The notes beneath the pieces are model-generated. The model saw only the letters and a program-made list of their open reading frames with translations. It was not told the DNA's origin and made no database searches. 64,000 nt of DNA from Curtobacterium sp. SGAir0471 (GTDB lineage Bacteria; Actinomycetota; Actinomycetes; Actinomycetales; Microbacteriaceae), in the NCBI RefSeq assembly GCF_005490985.1, contig NZ_CP027869.1, positions 3,467,992 to 3,531,991 of the forward strand. The letters run 5' to 3'. Made by a program: the position numbers and the translations under genes. This document shows, piece after piece, positions 24,781 to 33,593 of the stretch (positions are counted from its first letter, which is position 1; every line of letters begins with the position of its first letter).

Positions 24781-24826
24781 GAACAGATCTGTTCGGTTTG
24801 TGGTGCTGGTAACTGTACAGATCAGT
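24781..24826. promoter_or_regulatory. Paired palindromic operators between SDR and TetR genes
   Basis: GAACAGATCTGTTC (24781-24794) is a perfect 14-bp palindrome. A second inverted repeat with ACTG/CAGT arms lies at 24812-24826 and shares the ACAGATC core. These sites flank the divergent SDR and TetR starts, and the second overlaps the -35 zone of the TetR promoter whose TAAAGT -10 is 24831-24836. Confidence 0.7.
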
Positions 24827-24842
24827 GCAGTAAAGTCAAACC

Positions 24843-25421
24843 ATGCCCGAGCCCACCAGGACACGTCGTCGCCCCGCGTACGAACGCGCCGTCGCCACCG
24901 CCGACCGGCTGTTCTACGAGCAGGGCATCCACGCCGTCGGCGTCGACCAGGTCGCGGCCGAGGCGGACATCTCGAAGGCCAGCCTCTACGCGCACTTCCG
25001 CACGAAGGACGAGCTCGTGCTCGGCTACCTGCGCGGCCGCAGCACCGCGTGGCAGGACCACGTCGCCGCCGAGCTGCCGCAGCGCGGGGCGACCCCGGAG
25101 GAGCGGATCGTCGCCGTGTTCGCGCTCCTCGGCGAGTGGTTCGAGGAGCCCGGGTACCGCGGGTGCCCGTTCATCAACGTCGAGGCGGAGTACGGCGCCG
25201 GACACCCCACGCACGAGGTGACCCTCGAGCACCGCGACTGGGTGCGCGGGCTGTTCATCGGCCTCCTCGCCGACGCGGGCGTCGCGGACGTCGACGGCAC
25301 CGCACTCCAGCTGTGCCTGCTCTACGACGGCGCGATGGCGAGTGCGCAGGCCGATCCGTCGCGGCCATGGGCACGGGCCGCCGGTGCAGCAGCCACGGCG
25401 CTGCTCGCGGCGGGGCGGTAG
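24843..25421 (+). CDS. TetR/AcrR family transcriptional regulator
   Basis: The 192-residue protein has a TetR HTH (GVDQVAAEADISKASLYAHF) after an N-terminal RRRPAYERAVATADRLFYEQG helix, and a C-terminal ligand domain with FEEPGYRGCPFINVEAEY as a conserved stretch of the TetR_C family. A TAAAGT hexamer lies 6 nt before the ATG, making the transcript leaderless. Two palindromes with AGATC cores between this gene and the divergent SDR are the expected binding sites for its own product. Confidence 0.9.
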   Translation: MPEPTRTRRRPAYERAVATADRLFYEQGIHAVGVDQVAAEADISKASLYAHFRTKDELVLGYLRGRSTAWQDHVAAELPQRGATPEERIVAVFALLGEWFEEPGYRGCPFINVEAEYGAGHPTHEVTLEHRDWVRGLFIGLLADAGVADVDGTALQLCLLYDGAMASAQADPSRPWARAAGAAATALLAAGR

Positions 25422-25476
25422 TCCGGCGACAGCGCCCGCGGTGGTCGGGCGGGAGGGACCTCGCGCTCGAGTGGTC

Positions 25477-26718
25477 CTACCTGGCGCGCTCCGGCCGCCG
25501 GTCCCGAGCGGTCGCGCGCCTCGGTCCCGAGGTCACGGCGAGCGCGATCATCGGGACCAGGGTGAGCGCGACGATCCCGGCCCCGATGAGCGCCGGGCCG
25601 GTGACTCCGGTGGTGGCGAGGAGGCCCCCGACGAGCGCGGTGCCGATCGCGGTGCCGAGGTTGAACGCCGACACGGTCAGGGCTGCACCGAGGGGCGCGG
25701 CGTCGCCCGCGGCGTGCACGGCGGTGTGGATCAGGACCCCGTTGGCGCTGAGCCCGAACAGCCCGAGCGCGGCGACGAGGACCACCGTCAGGACGGGCTG
25801 GTCCGCGACGGTGCCGATCAGGACGAGCAGGACCGCGCTGGCCGCCGGGGTGACGATGGTCACCGCTCCCGGGCGCGTGTCACCGAGCCGGCCGCCGACG
25901 AGCGTCCCGACGAGGGACCCCACGCCGAACGCGGTCAGCACGACCGGGACCAGACCGGCTGCGACACCGGCACGGTCCGTGAGCAGCGGGGCGATGAAGG
26001 AGTAGGCGGAGACGATCCCGCCGCTGGTGGTGACGCAGGCGAGCAGGGTGAGCCAGAGTCGTGCGGAGCGCAGGCCCGTGAACTCCCCGCGGATCGACGC
26101 GCGACCGGTCGCGGACGGGTCGTGGGGCACGAGCCGCGCGACGAGCACGGCGAGGACGACCGCGGCGGCGGCGATCGCCCAGAAGGTGCCGCGCCAGCCG
26201 ACCGCCTGCGCGAGGAACGCTCCGAGCGGCACACCGAGCACGGTGCCGAGCGAGCCCCCGGCACCGACGACGCCCTGCGCACGTGACCCGAGTTGCGGTC
26301 CTGCGGCGCGGGCGGCCACGACGGAGGCCACCGACCAGAACGCTCCCGTCGCGAACGCGGTGACGAGCCGGGCGAGCAGCAGGACGGTGAAGTCGTCCGC
26401 CAGTGCGACCACGACGTGCCCGGCGACGAACAGTGCCAGGGCGAGCAGGAGTGCGAGACGCTTCGGCAGCCGGATCGTCAGCAGCGTCATCAGGGGAGCG
26501 CCGACGATCATGCCGACCGCGAAGACCGTGATGAGCAGTCCCGCCCGGCCGAGCGGGACGTCGAGGTCGGCGGCGACCTCCGGCAGGATGCCCGCGATGA
26601 CGAACTCCGTCGTGATCATCAGGAAGGTACCGGCGGCCAGGACCGGGACCACGAGGGGGAGGCGCTGCCGTGCGGTGGTCGTGACGGCGGTTCCGCTGGT
26701 GGTGGTCGGTGCGTGCAT
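25477..26718 (-). CDS. MFS transporter, AraJ/chloramphenicol-resistance type
   Basis: The 413-residue permease has 12 predicted helices and the family segment TVFAVGMIVGAPLMTLLTIRLP, the A-type loop motif of drug/arabinose-polymer exporters. The N-terminal helix contains LMITTEFVIAGILPEVA, frequent in CmlR/AraJ-like carriers. I use ATG 26716-26718 with GAGAG upstream; the frame is open well beyond it without membrane helices. It diverges from the carboxymuconolactone decarboxylase-like gene. The substrate is unknown. Confidence 0.87.
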   Translation of the reverse strand: MHAPTTTSGTAVTTTARQRLPLVVPVLAAGTFLMITTEFVIAGILPEVAADLDVPLGRAGLLITVFAVGMIVGAPLMTLLTIRLPKRLALLLALALFVAGHVVVALADDFTVLLLARLVTAFATGAFWSVASVVAARAAGPQLGSRAQGVVGAGGSLGTVLGVPLGAFLAQAVGWRGTFWAIAAAAVVLAVLVARLVPHDPSATGRASIRGEFTGLRSARLWLTLLACVTTSGGIVSAYSFIAPLLTDRAGVAAGLVPVVLTAFGVGSLVGTLVGGRLGDTRPGAVTIVTPAASAVLLVLIGTVADQPVLTVVLVAALGLFGLSANGVLIHTAVHAAGDAAPLGAALTVSAFNLGTAIGTALVGGLLATTGVTGPALIGAGIVALTLVPMIALAVTSGPRRATARDRRPERAR

Positions 26719-26899
26719 GAAGACTCTCGTTCGGCGGGGTCGGTCCGTCCCACGGTAGGGACGGAGCCACGGCGGGAGAGAGGTTCCACCGGACCCCGTC
26801 TCGGCAGCACCGGGCACGGTGCGCAGCGGAGCGGTTGCATGGCACCACCGGGACATCGACCGGGAGCATCGATCGGGACGACGAGGAGTGTGCTCGAGC

Positions 26900-27262
26900 A
26901 TGACGGACGACGACACGCAGACGGGATGGACCGGCGGCAGGGACGCCTTCGGGGACTTCGCGCCCGGGATGGTGCACTACACCGACGCGGTCCTGTTCGA
27001 CGAGGTGTGGGAACGAAACGGGCTGTCCAAGCGCGACCGAAGCCTGGTCACGATCGCGGCGCTGACCGCGCTCGGGAAGACGGACCAGTTGCGGTTCCAC
27101 CTCGGCTTCGCCCGCAGCAACGGCGTCACCGACCGAGAACTCGAGGAAGCACTGCTCCACCTGGCGTTCTACACCGGCTGGCCCAACGGCATGAGCGGGA
27201 CCACCGTCCTGCGGGACGTCATCGAGGACGACGGTGACGACGAGAGCGAGCAGCATCGATGA
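26900..27262 (+). CDS. Carboxymuconolactone decarboxylase (CMD) family protein
   Basis: The 120-residue protein has the CMD pattern: DEVWERNGLSKRDRSLVTIA, then LRFHLGFARSNGVTDRELEE and LLHLAFYTGWP. It lacks the CxxC pair of AhpD-type peroxidases, so it belongs to the decarboxylase/lactonase-like branch. I use ATG 26900; a GTG at 26888 in the same frame is possible. Its stop overlaps the cupin start (ATGA, 27259-27262), and the two form one operon, divergent from the MFS gene. Substrate unknown. Confidence 0.85.
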   Translation: MTDDDTQTGWTGGRDAFGDFAPGMVHYTDAVLFDEVWERNGLSKRDRSLVTIAALTALGKTDQLRFHLGFARSNGVTDRELEEALLHLAFYTGWPNGMSGTTVLRDVIEDDGDDESEQHR

Positions 27263-27696
27263 CCGAGACCGACTTCCAGCAGCCCTTCCCGACCGGCGAA
27301 CCGAACGACGCGTTCGCGCAGTACTTCTCCGGTCGGAGCTTCAACGCTCCCGTCGTCGACGGCGACGTGCCGGTGAACAACATCACCTTCGAACCGGGGT
27401 GCCGGAACGACTGGCACATCCACCACGGCGGCGAGCACGGCGGCGGCGACCAGGTCCTCATCTGCACCGCCGGATCCGGCTGGTACCAGGCCGAGGGCTC
27501 CGACCCGGTCAGCCTGACCCCCGGCACGACCGTCCGCGTGCCCGCCGGCACGAAGCACTGGCACGGTGCGAAGGCCGACTCGTGGTTCTCGCACCTGGCG
27601 TTCATCACGCCCGGTGAGGGCGTCCGCAACGAGTGGCTCGAGTCCGTCCCCGACGAGGTCTACGACGCCCTGCCGTCGCACGGGTCGGCCGGCTGA
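27259..27696 (+). CDS. Cupin domain protein
   Basis: This 145-residue cupin has the metal-binding pattern NDWHIHHGGEHGG in motif 1 and VRVPAGTKHWHGAKAD in motif 2, so the His ligands are present. Its start overlaps the CMD gene, a common pairing in which small cupin and CMD proteins act in quinol or aromatic compound metabolism. The CMD-cupin pair is probably regulated together with the divergent MFS permease. The reaction is not identifiable from sequence. Confidence 0.88.
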   Translation: MTETDFQQPFPTGEPNDAFAQYFSGRSFNAPVVDGDVPVNNITFEPGCRNDWHIHHGGEHGGGDQVLICTAGSGWYQAEGSDPVSLTPGTTVRVPAGTKHWHGAKADSWFSHLAFITPGEGVRNEWLESVPDEVYDALPSHGSAG

Positions 27697-27760
27697 CACG
27701 GGCCGCGGACGACGACGAGATCAACTCCTCGGCGCTGCAGACCGGGGACGCAGTGACGGG

Positions 27761-28144
27761 TCACCCGAGCTGATCCGACTCCGGCCGGCTGAAGAGGTTG
27801 ACGACGTTGCCGTCGGGATCGCGGACCAGTGCGGACCGGTTGCCCCAGGGCATCGTGGTCGGTCCGAGGACGACGTGCTCGGGCTCGGGACGGAGCTGCG
27901 CGAAGCGGGCGTCGACGTCGTCGACCTCGAACTCGATGAACACGGACCGGTTCGTCGCGGGCGTCATGGCGCCGCCGAGCATCGCGACGGTGGCGGTGCT
28001 GGCGATCGCGAGGGTCGCACCGGGGCCGGTGAACTGCGCGAAGACGGGCGCGGGGCGCTCGGCGCGCTGGCCGGTGAGCTGTTCGTAGAAGGCGACGAGG
28101 CCGTCGAGGTCGTCGGTGACGATGCGGATGGATGCGAACGACAC
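27761..28144 (-). CDS. VOC superfamily protein (glyoxalase/bleomycin-resistance/dioxygenase)
   Basis: The 127-residue protein has the beta-alpha-beta repeat of the vicinal oxygen chelate fold, with FASIRIVTDDLDGLVAFYEQ at the start and the GNRSALVRDPDGNVVNLFSR closing block typical of VOC proteins. The GTG start at 28142-28144 is preceded by GGAGGAA. The metal ligand set is not complete enough to name a reaction. It follows the WYL regulator by 153 nt on the same strand and may be one of its targets. Confidence 0.86.
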   Translation of the reverse strand: MSFASIRIVTDDLDGLVAFYEQLTGQRAERPAPVFAQFTGPGATLAIASTATVAMLGGAMTPATNRSVFIEFEVDDVDARFAQLRPEPEHVVLGPTTMPWGNRSALVRDPDGNVVNLFSRPESDQLG

Positions 28145-28297
28145 GGGATTCCTCCGGTGGTGCTGGTGCTGACGCGGTCGTCGACCAGCGTCCCGGGCCG
28201 TCGCGACACCGTCCTGTCGGTGTTCGCCGGATCCCGTCGTCGGAGATCGCCCTCGCGCGTCGCCGGACCGCCGTCGGTCCGCGGCTCGGTCGCCGGT

Positions 28298-28993
28298 TCA
28301 GTCGCCGACGACGGGACGCAGTCGTCCGTACTCGATGCCCAGGTCCTCGGTGCGCAGCACGCGCCGGGGTGGCCGCTCGTCGGTCACCTCGATCGATGCC
28401 ATCCGGTCGCCGCGGAACGCTCGGACTCCGTCGCGCAGCCGGCACCACGCGACCAGGTACCAGTGCCCCTCCTTCTCGATCGACCCGAGCGGTTCGACGT
28501 CACGAGTCGACTCCGTGCCGTCCGCAGCGCGGTACCGCAGCCGCACCACGCGGTCCGAACGCAGGGCCTCGGCGAAGGCGACCGGCGTGACGGGGTCCTC
28601 GTCGGCCTCCAGGAAGTGGACCCGTGACGCGACCGCACCCGCGCGCGCCGCATCCCGGTCCGGCATGACGGCGAGCACCTTGCGTGCCGCGGTGCGAGCA
28701 GCCTGCCGGAACGGGCTGGCGCCGAGGGCACCGAGGCCGATCAGCACCGCGAGCGCCTCGTCCGGCGTGAAGCCGGCGGGGCCGAGCGTCGCCGACGCGT
28801 CGATGACGTACCCGCCCGTGCGGCCGGGCTCCGCCCAGATCGGCAGCCCCGACTGCTGCAGTGCCGCGAGGTCCCGCTCCACGGTCCGGACGGACACCTC
28901 GAACCGCTCGGCGAGGCGGCGTGCGCTCCGCGGTCGCGGTGCGGCGGCCCGCAGTTCCTCGACGATGCCGTACAGGCGGTCGGTGCGGTTCAC
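28298..28993 (-). CDS. YafY-type HTH/WYL-domain transcriptional regulator
   Basis: The 231-residue protein has a DeoR-like winged HTH (RSARRLAERFEVSVRTVERD) and a C-terminal WYL domain with HWYLVAWCRLRDGVRAFRGD. This fits the YafY/PafC-like family, whose WYL domain binds ligands or nucleic acids. GTG 28991-28993 is 6 nt after GATGAT on the minus strand, a weak leaderless candidate. It probably controls the VOC gene downstream. Confidence 0.88.
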   Translation of the reverse strand: MNRTDRLYGIVEELRAAAPRPRSARRLAERFEVSVRTVERDLAALQQSGLPIWAEPGRTGGYVIDASATLGPAGFTPDEALAVLIGLGALGASPFRQAARTAARKVLAVMPDRDAARAGAVASRVHFLEADEDPVTPVAFAEALRSDRVVRLRYRAADGTESTRDVEPLGSIEKEGHWYLVAWCRLRDGVRAFRGDRMASIEVTDERPPRRVLRTEDLGIEYGRLRPVVGD

Positions 28994-29054
28994 CGACCCA
29001 TCATCCGGCAGGTCGGACGGTCAGCGGAAGTCGCCGAACGGTCGGGCGGTGCGG

Positions 29055-30800
29055 TCAGTCCCGGTCGCCGAAGAGTCCGGCGCCGTGCTCGGTGAGGACG
29101 TCGTAGGCGTCCCCGAACGTCGTGGGTACCGGGGCGTCGGGCTCGTACTTGGCCAGCAGCAGCCCGAGCAGCCCGATCCCCGGCGCGGTCAGGGGCCGGC
29201 GACGGTCCCGTTCCGACGGCGGACCGCTCCTGCCCTCCGGGTTGGTCGGCACGTACTGCGGGGCGACGTCCGGCCAGAGTTGCGGTTGCCGGGGGACCTT
29301 CCGGTTCAGCACGTTGTGGATCCCCGTGGCCTCGGCGTCCCGGTGGGTGAGGGGTTCGAGGCCGTGTTGCTCCGTCAGCGTCCGGATGACCGCGGCGTGG
29401 TGCATCGGCTCGTTGATGATCGTCCCGGGTTCCGTGTAGGCGGACACCACGAAGGCCGGCACCCGCCCGCCGAGTCGGTCGAAGGTGAACCCCATCTCGC
29501 CCGGGGTCGGCGACCCCGACGGTGACGCGACGCCTGCGGGTGGCGGGACGTGGTCGTAGATCCCGCCGTGCTCGTCGAAGGTCACCACGAGGGCGGTGTT
29601 GATCGCGTTCGATCCGCGCTCGCTCCGTCCGCCGCGGACGGCGTCGTAGACGCTGGCGAGGAGCGCTTCCGCTGCGCGGACGTCGGACGTCGCCGACTCG
29701 TACGCGCCGGCGTCCGGCGCGCTGTGGTCACCCGGGCTGCCGACCGGCGGGTGCATGTCGTTGTGGTCGAACATCATGCGCGGCTCGATGAACGCGTAGT
29801 CGGGGAGGTTGCCGCTCGCCGCATCGGCGTGGAACTGTTCCATGCTCCGGAAGTTGGTCTTCCAGTACCGCTCGATCGACGGTGCGTGCAGGAACCCGGT
29901 CAGGGACACCACCTGGCGCGCGTCGAAGTACACGCGCCAGGTCTTCCCCGCCTCCTCGAGTCGGTTGAAGATCGTCGGGACGGCGTCCGCACCCAGCCAC
30001 TTCTGCGGGCCGCCCTCCCGGCCGTTCGTGACGAAGCCGTGCGAGGTGCTGGCGTGGAAGAACGAGCGGTTGCAGAAGGTCTGCGACGGCACCGCGCAGT
30101 GCCAGTGGTCGTAGACGGCGAACGATCTGGCGAGCGTGGAGAAGACGGGCAGCATCGCCGGCGAGAAGCCGCCCATCACCCGCGAGTACTCCTCGACGCT
30201 CGGCTCCCGGCCGCGCTCCAGCCGGAAGTTCACGACGTAGTCGTGGACGAACCCGGACATCGTCGGCGTGCTCGTGTCCGCCGGGGCGTTGAACGGCGCC
30301 GCGTACCCGTTCCGTGCCGGGTCGGCGTTCTCCGCGGGTTCGACGAGACCGAACCACTGCGTGTTGACGTGCGGGTAGAACTCGCCCGGGTCCGGGTCGG
30401 GCTGGCTCATCACGTGGTCGGTCGTCCCCTCGTACACGTGCGCGGGGACGACGGTGCCGTCGGGGGCGGTGTTCTCGTGGCGTCCGTCCTGCAGCCCGGC
30501 GAAGGACTGCCCGGGGCGGAGGTCGGCGTCGGTGTACAGCCGGCCGAGGACGTGGTCGAAGCTCCGGTTCTCGAACATCACGACGACGACGTGGTCGAAA
30601 CCCGGCTCGGGCCGTGCCGGGAGCGGCGTGAAGCCGTACCGGGCATCGTGCACCGACCGGTCGTACGCGGTCCCGGCGCCCACGAGTCCGGCACCGACGG
30701 CAGCGCTGGCCGCGCCGACACCGGCCCGGCGCAGGAAGGTCCGCCGGCTCGGTGCCGGCGTCCCACGGTCCTCGCTCTGGTGGTCCATGCGGTCCATCAT
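29055..30800 (-). CDS. Tat-exported phosphoesterase (phospholipase C / acid phosphatase AcpA family)
   Basis: The 581-residue protein begins with a twin-arginine signal (SRRTFLRRAGVG, then a hydrophobic Ala/Gly stretch), so it should be exported folded. The catalytic domain is the phosphoesterase family (PF04185): FDHVVVVMFENRSFDHVLG carries the Asn/Glu metal-site region, HDYVVNF and VVTFDEHGGIYDHV the remaining acidic and His ligands. Members are phospholipase C or acid phosphatases acting outside the membrane. Starts at 30800, 30797 and 30788 are all possible; I favour 30800 because AGGA lies just upstream. The frame is open much further but without protein-like sequence. Confidence 0.88.
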   Translation of the reverse strand: MMDRMDHQSEDRGTPAPSRRTFLRRAGVGAASAAVGAGLVGAGTAYDRSVHDARYGFTPLPARPEPGFDHVVVVMFENRSFDHVLGRLYTDADLRPGQSFAGLQDGRHENTAPDGTVVPAHVYEGTTDHVMSQPDPDPGEFYPHVNTQWFGLVEPAENADPARNGYAAPFNAPADTSTPTMSGFVHDYVVNFRLERGREPSVEEYSRVMGGFSPAMLPVFSTLARSFAVYDHWHCAVPSQTFCNRSFFHASTSHGFVTNGREGGPQKWLGADAVPTIFNRLEEAGKTWRVYFDARQVVSLTGFLHAPSIERYWKTNFRSMEQFHADAASGNLPDYAFIEPRMMFDHNDMHPPVGSPGDHSAPDAGAYESATSDVRAAEALLASVYDAVRGGRSERGSNAINTALVVTFDEHGGIYDHVPPPAGVASPSGSPTPGEMGFTFDRLGGRVPAFVVSAYTEPGTIINEPMHHAAVIRTLTEQHGLEPLTHRDAEATGIHNVLNRKVPRQPQLWPDVAPQYVPTNPEGRSGPPSERDRRRPLTAPGIGLLGLLLAKYEPDAPVPTTFGDAYDVLTEHGAGLFGDRD

Positions 30801-30823
30801 CACCCCGTCCTGCCCGCAACCGT

Positions 30824-31375
30824 CTACAACTGGTGCATCGACAGGAGCGCGCGCAGTCGCAGCGTCCGTCGGAGCGGAGGCCGCTCGAGCCCGTCGACCA
30901 CGACGGCGGCACCGAGCCAGGTCGCGCCGGCCATGTCGGTCAGCGCCCGAGCGGCTTCTGCCTGCGCTCCCGTGGCAATCCAGTCGTCGACGAACAGCAC
31001 TCGGTCGCCGGACCGCAGCAGGCTCCGGCGGACGCCGAGCCGCAGGGAGCGGTCCCGGTAGTCCGGGCCGGTCGTCACATCCCACCACGCATCGGTGTCC
31101 GCGGCACGGCTCGGGTCCTTCCGAGCCTCGGCGAGACCCACCCCGAGGTGCGCTGCGACGAGCGCTCCGAGGAGCGTTCCGCGCGACTGGATGCCGAGCA
31201 CCACCGTTGGCTGAGCATCGTCGAACAGGGCGGCGAGGCCGGGACCGAGCGCGCCCAGGACGTGCGGATCGCGCCACCAGCCGGTCACGTCGGCGGTGGA
31301 GTACGGATCCGTCCGATCACTCCGCCACCGGAACGAGTCCTGCAGCCGTCGTCTGAGGTCGGTGTCCACGGTCAC
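30824..31375 (-). CDS. Phosphoribosyltransferase domain protein (Apt-like)
   Basis: This 183-residue protein contains VLFVDDWIATGAQAEAA, the PRPP-binding loop of type I phosphoribosyltransferases, with a Trp in place of the usual Val/Thr after the two acidic residues. QSRGTLLGALVAAHLGVG gives the pyrophosphate-loop region. It resembles adenine phosphoribosyltransferase-like proteins, but its N-terminal part is short and unusual, so a salvage enzyme and a regulator of the neighbouring exported phosphatase are both possible. GTG 31375 has GGGAGAA upstream. Confidence 0.78.
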   Translation of the reverse strand: MTVDTDLRRRLQDSFRWRSDRTDPYSTADVTGWWRDPHVLGALGPGLAALFDDAQPTVVLGIQSRGTLLGALVAAHLGVGLAEARKDPSRAADTDAWWDVTTGPDYRDRSLRLGVRRSLLRSGDRVLFVDDWIATGAQAEAARALTDMAGATWLGAAVVVDGLERPPLRRTLRLRALLSMHQL

Positions 31376-31418
31376 GACGTGATTCTCCCGGTTCGCGCGA
31401 GGGGACGGCGACGGGTCG

Positions 31419-31793
31419 TCAGGTCGAACAGTCGATCGAGGGGTCGGTCGAGGCGGCCGACAGCCGGAGCTCCTGCGGTGCGTCGAGCCGACCTCGGGCG
31501 TCGAGCACCAGGCACCCGTACTCCGTCGAGCCGTCGTGCGCATCGACCTCGCAGTCCTCGGTCGATCCCGCATCGACGAGGAGCGTCGTCCGGTCGCCGG
31601 GTACCAGTCCGTCTCGGTTGTCCCACAGGCACGTCAGGTCGACCGAGCGGCCGAGGTCGTTGACGACCGCGATCGGCACCTGGGCTCGGAAGGTACCGAG
31701 AGCCCAGCCGACGGCAGCGGCGACGGCCAGGAGCGCGACGCAACCGACCAGCACGCCGATGATGATGGTGTTCCCGAGCCGACGCGTCGTCAC
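31419..31793 (-). CDS. Hypothetical membrane-anchored protein
   Basis: I do not recognise this 124-residue protein. It has one N-terminal hydrophobic helix (GNTIIIGVLVGCVALLAVAAAVG) followed by an external-type domain with three cysteines in its second half (SVDLTCLWDN, STEDCEVDA and others). The topology suggests a membrane-tethered extracytoplasmic protein. Its GTG start is 9 nt past the dnaB stop, in a short intergene. Confidence 0.55.
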   Translation of the reverse strand: MTTRRLGNTIIIGVLVGCVALLAVAAAVGWALGTFRAQVPIAVVNDLGRSVDLTCLWDNRDGLVPGDRTTLLVDAGSTEDCEVDAHDGSTEYGCLVLDARGRLDAPQELRLSAASTDPSIDCST

Positions 31794-31802
31794 ACGCGTG
31801 CC

Positions 31803-33167
31803 CTACTGCGGCATGTCGACGAACCGCGAGAACATCCCGTGGAACGCCACCGTGATCGTGTCCGTCGGGCCGTTGCGGTGCTTCGCCACGATGAGGTCCG
31901 CCTCGCCCTGGCGCGGGTTGTCCTTCTCGTACGCCGACTCACGGTGCAGCAGGATCACCATGTCGGCGTCCTGCTCGATGGAGCCCGACTCGCGCAGGTC
32001 CGAGATCATCGGCTTCTTGTCCGCTCGCTGCTCAGGACCACGGTTCAGCTGCGACAGCGCGATGACCGGGACGCCGAGCTCCTTCGCCATGAGCTTCAGC
32101 GCACGCGAGAACTCGGAGACCTCCTGCTGACGGCTCTCGACCTTCTTGCCCGAGGTCATCAGCTGCAGGTAGTCGATGACCACGAGCTTGAGGTTGTGCT
32201 GCTGCTTGAGCCGGCGGCACTTCGCACGGATCTCGACGAGCGTCATGTTGGGGGAGTCGTCGATGAAGAACGGGGCGTCGTTGATGCGCCCGCGGGTCTG
32301 CGCGATCGTGGTCCAGTCGCGGGAGTCGACGGTGCCCTTGCGCATGTTCTGCAGCGGCACGCTCGACTCGGCGGACAGCAGGCGCATCGCGATCTCGGCG
32401 CGGCCCATCTCGAGCGAGAAGAACGCGGCGGTCTGGTCGTGCTTGAGCGCTGCGGCGCGGCACAGGTCGAGCGCCAGGGTCGACTTGCCGAGTGCGGGGC
32501 GCGCGGCGACGATGATGAGCTGCCCGGGGTGGAAGCCGTTCGTCAGGGCGTCGAGCCCGCTGAACCCGGTCGGCACGCCGGTCATCTGCCCGTCGCGGCC
32601 CTTCGCGGCCTCGATCTCGTCGATCGCGGCGCCGATGGCGTCGGTCAGGGGCACGTAGTCCTCGGTCTGCACGCCACCTGCGACGTTGTAGACCTCGGCC
32701 TGGGCGCTGTTGACGAGGTCGGTGACCTCACCCTCGGACGCGTAGCCCATCTGCACGATGCGGGTACCGGCGTCGACCAGGCGGCGGAGCACGGCCTTCT
32801 CGGCGACGATGGCTGCGTAGTACCCGGCGTTCGCCGCGGTCGGCACCATGCTCGTGACGCTGTGCAGGTACTCGGCGCCGCCGGCTCGCGAGAGCAGACC
32901 GGTCTTCGTCAGCTCGTCGGTGACGGCGATCACGTCGGTCGGTTCGCCGTGCGAGTAGAGCGACAGGATCGCGTCGAAGATGACCTCGTGCTTGGGGATG
33001 TAGAAGTCCACGCCACGGGCGGTCTCGATGACGTCGGCGACCGCGTCCTTCGACAGCAGCATGCCGCCGATGGTCGACTGCTCGGCGAGCAGGTCGTGCG
33101 GCGGCGTCCGTTCCGAGCCCCGGTCGGACAGGTCCTGCGGGGACGGATCGAGATGCGCGATCGACAC
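31803..33167 (-). CDS. dnaB: Replicative DNA helicase DnaB
   Basis: The 454-residue helicase has the DnaB N-terminal helical domain (DLLAEQSTIGGMLL) and a RecA-like C-terminal domain with Walker A ARPALGKST, Walker B LKLVVIDYLQLM and the C-terminal arginine-finger region. No intein interrupts it, unlike mycobacterial DnaB. It unwinds DNA ahead of the replisome and is loaded at the origin. The GTG start (33165-33167) is preceded by GAGGGAG. Upstream is a 426-bp gap with a promoter and several DnaA-box-like sites. Confidence 0.96.
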   Translation of the reverse strand: MSIAHLDPSPQDLSDRGSERTPPHDLLAEQSTIGGMLLSKDAVADVIETARGVDFYIPKHEVIFDAILSLYSHGEPTDVIAVTDELTKTGLLSRAGGAEYLHSVTSMVPTAANAGYYAAIVAEKAVLRRLVDAGTRIVQMGYASEGEVTDLVNSAQAEVYNVAGGVQTEDYVPLTDAIGAAIDEIEAAKGRDGQMTGVPTGFSGLDALTNGFHPGQLIIVAARPALGKSTLALDLCRAAALKHDQTAAFFSLEMGRAEIAMRLLSAESSVPLQNMRKGTVDSRDWTTIAQTRGRINDAPFFIDDSPNMTLVEIRAKCRRLKQQHNLKLVVIDYLQLMTSGKKVESRQQEVSEFSRALKLMAKELGVPVIALSQLNRGPEQRADKKPMISDLRESGSIEQDADMVILLHRESAYEKDNPRQGEADLIVAKHRNGPTDTITVAFHGMFSRFVDMPQ

Positions 33168-33265
33168 ACGGACTCCCTCTTGTCGTGACGGTGCAGGCCT
33201 CGGCCCACACCGGCTTTCCTACCCCGGACGACCGACATCCCCTGCCTCCGCCGAGTCGCTGGGCC

Positions 33266-33445
33266 AAGCTACGGGGACAGAGTTATCCCCAGCAAACGGC
33301 CCTGTGGATAACTCTGTGGAGAGCATGCGGAACACGCCGGGTTCCCATGTGCACAACTGTGGACGAGTATGTGGACAACTGCACGGTAGAACACGTGTTC
33401 GACGGATTGAACTGGGGTTTTCCGTTCCACACCATGTGTGGAGAA
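33266..33445. promoter_or_regulatory. DnaA-box-like cluster and dnaB promoter (33168-33593 gap)
   Basis: The 426-bp gap 33168-33593 has no gene. A minus-strand promoter fits TTGCTG (33290-33295) and TAGCTT (33266-33271) with an 18-bp spacer, reading into dnaB. DnaA-box-like nonamers are TTATCCCCA (33283-33291, over the -35), TGTGGATAA (33303-33311, perfect), TGTGCACAA (33348-33356), TGTGGACGA (33358-33366), TGTGGACAA (33370-33378, actinobacterial consensus) and TGTGGAGAA (33437-33445). The density is well above background in GC-rich DNA. Confidence 0.6.
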
Positions 33446-33593
33446 CCGGGCTTCAACTACACCTTGAAGGTTGTCCCGGGTGGCGTTTCAACTGTGTAAA
33501 ACGACTTGACAAAGGGGTGCCCTGTGGGGAGCGTTCTCGGGTCGCTCTCAGCATCGGCAGAACGCCGCGAGCAGTAACCGGCCAGCACCAGCC

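Noticed and set aside
29550..31061. Long plus-strand frame opposite the phosphoesterase gene
   Set aside because: It is the mirror of a strongly supported Tat-exported enzyme and shows no motifs.
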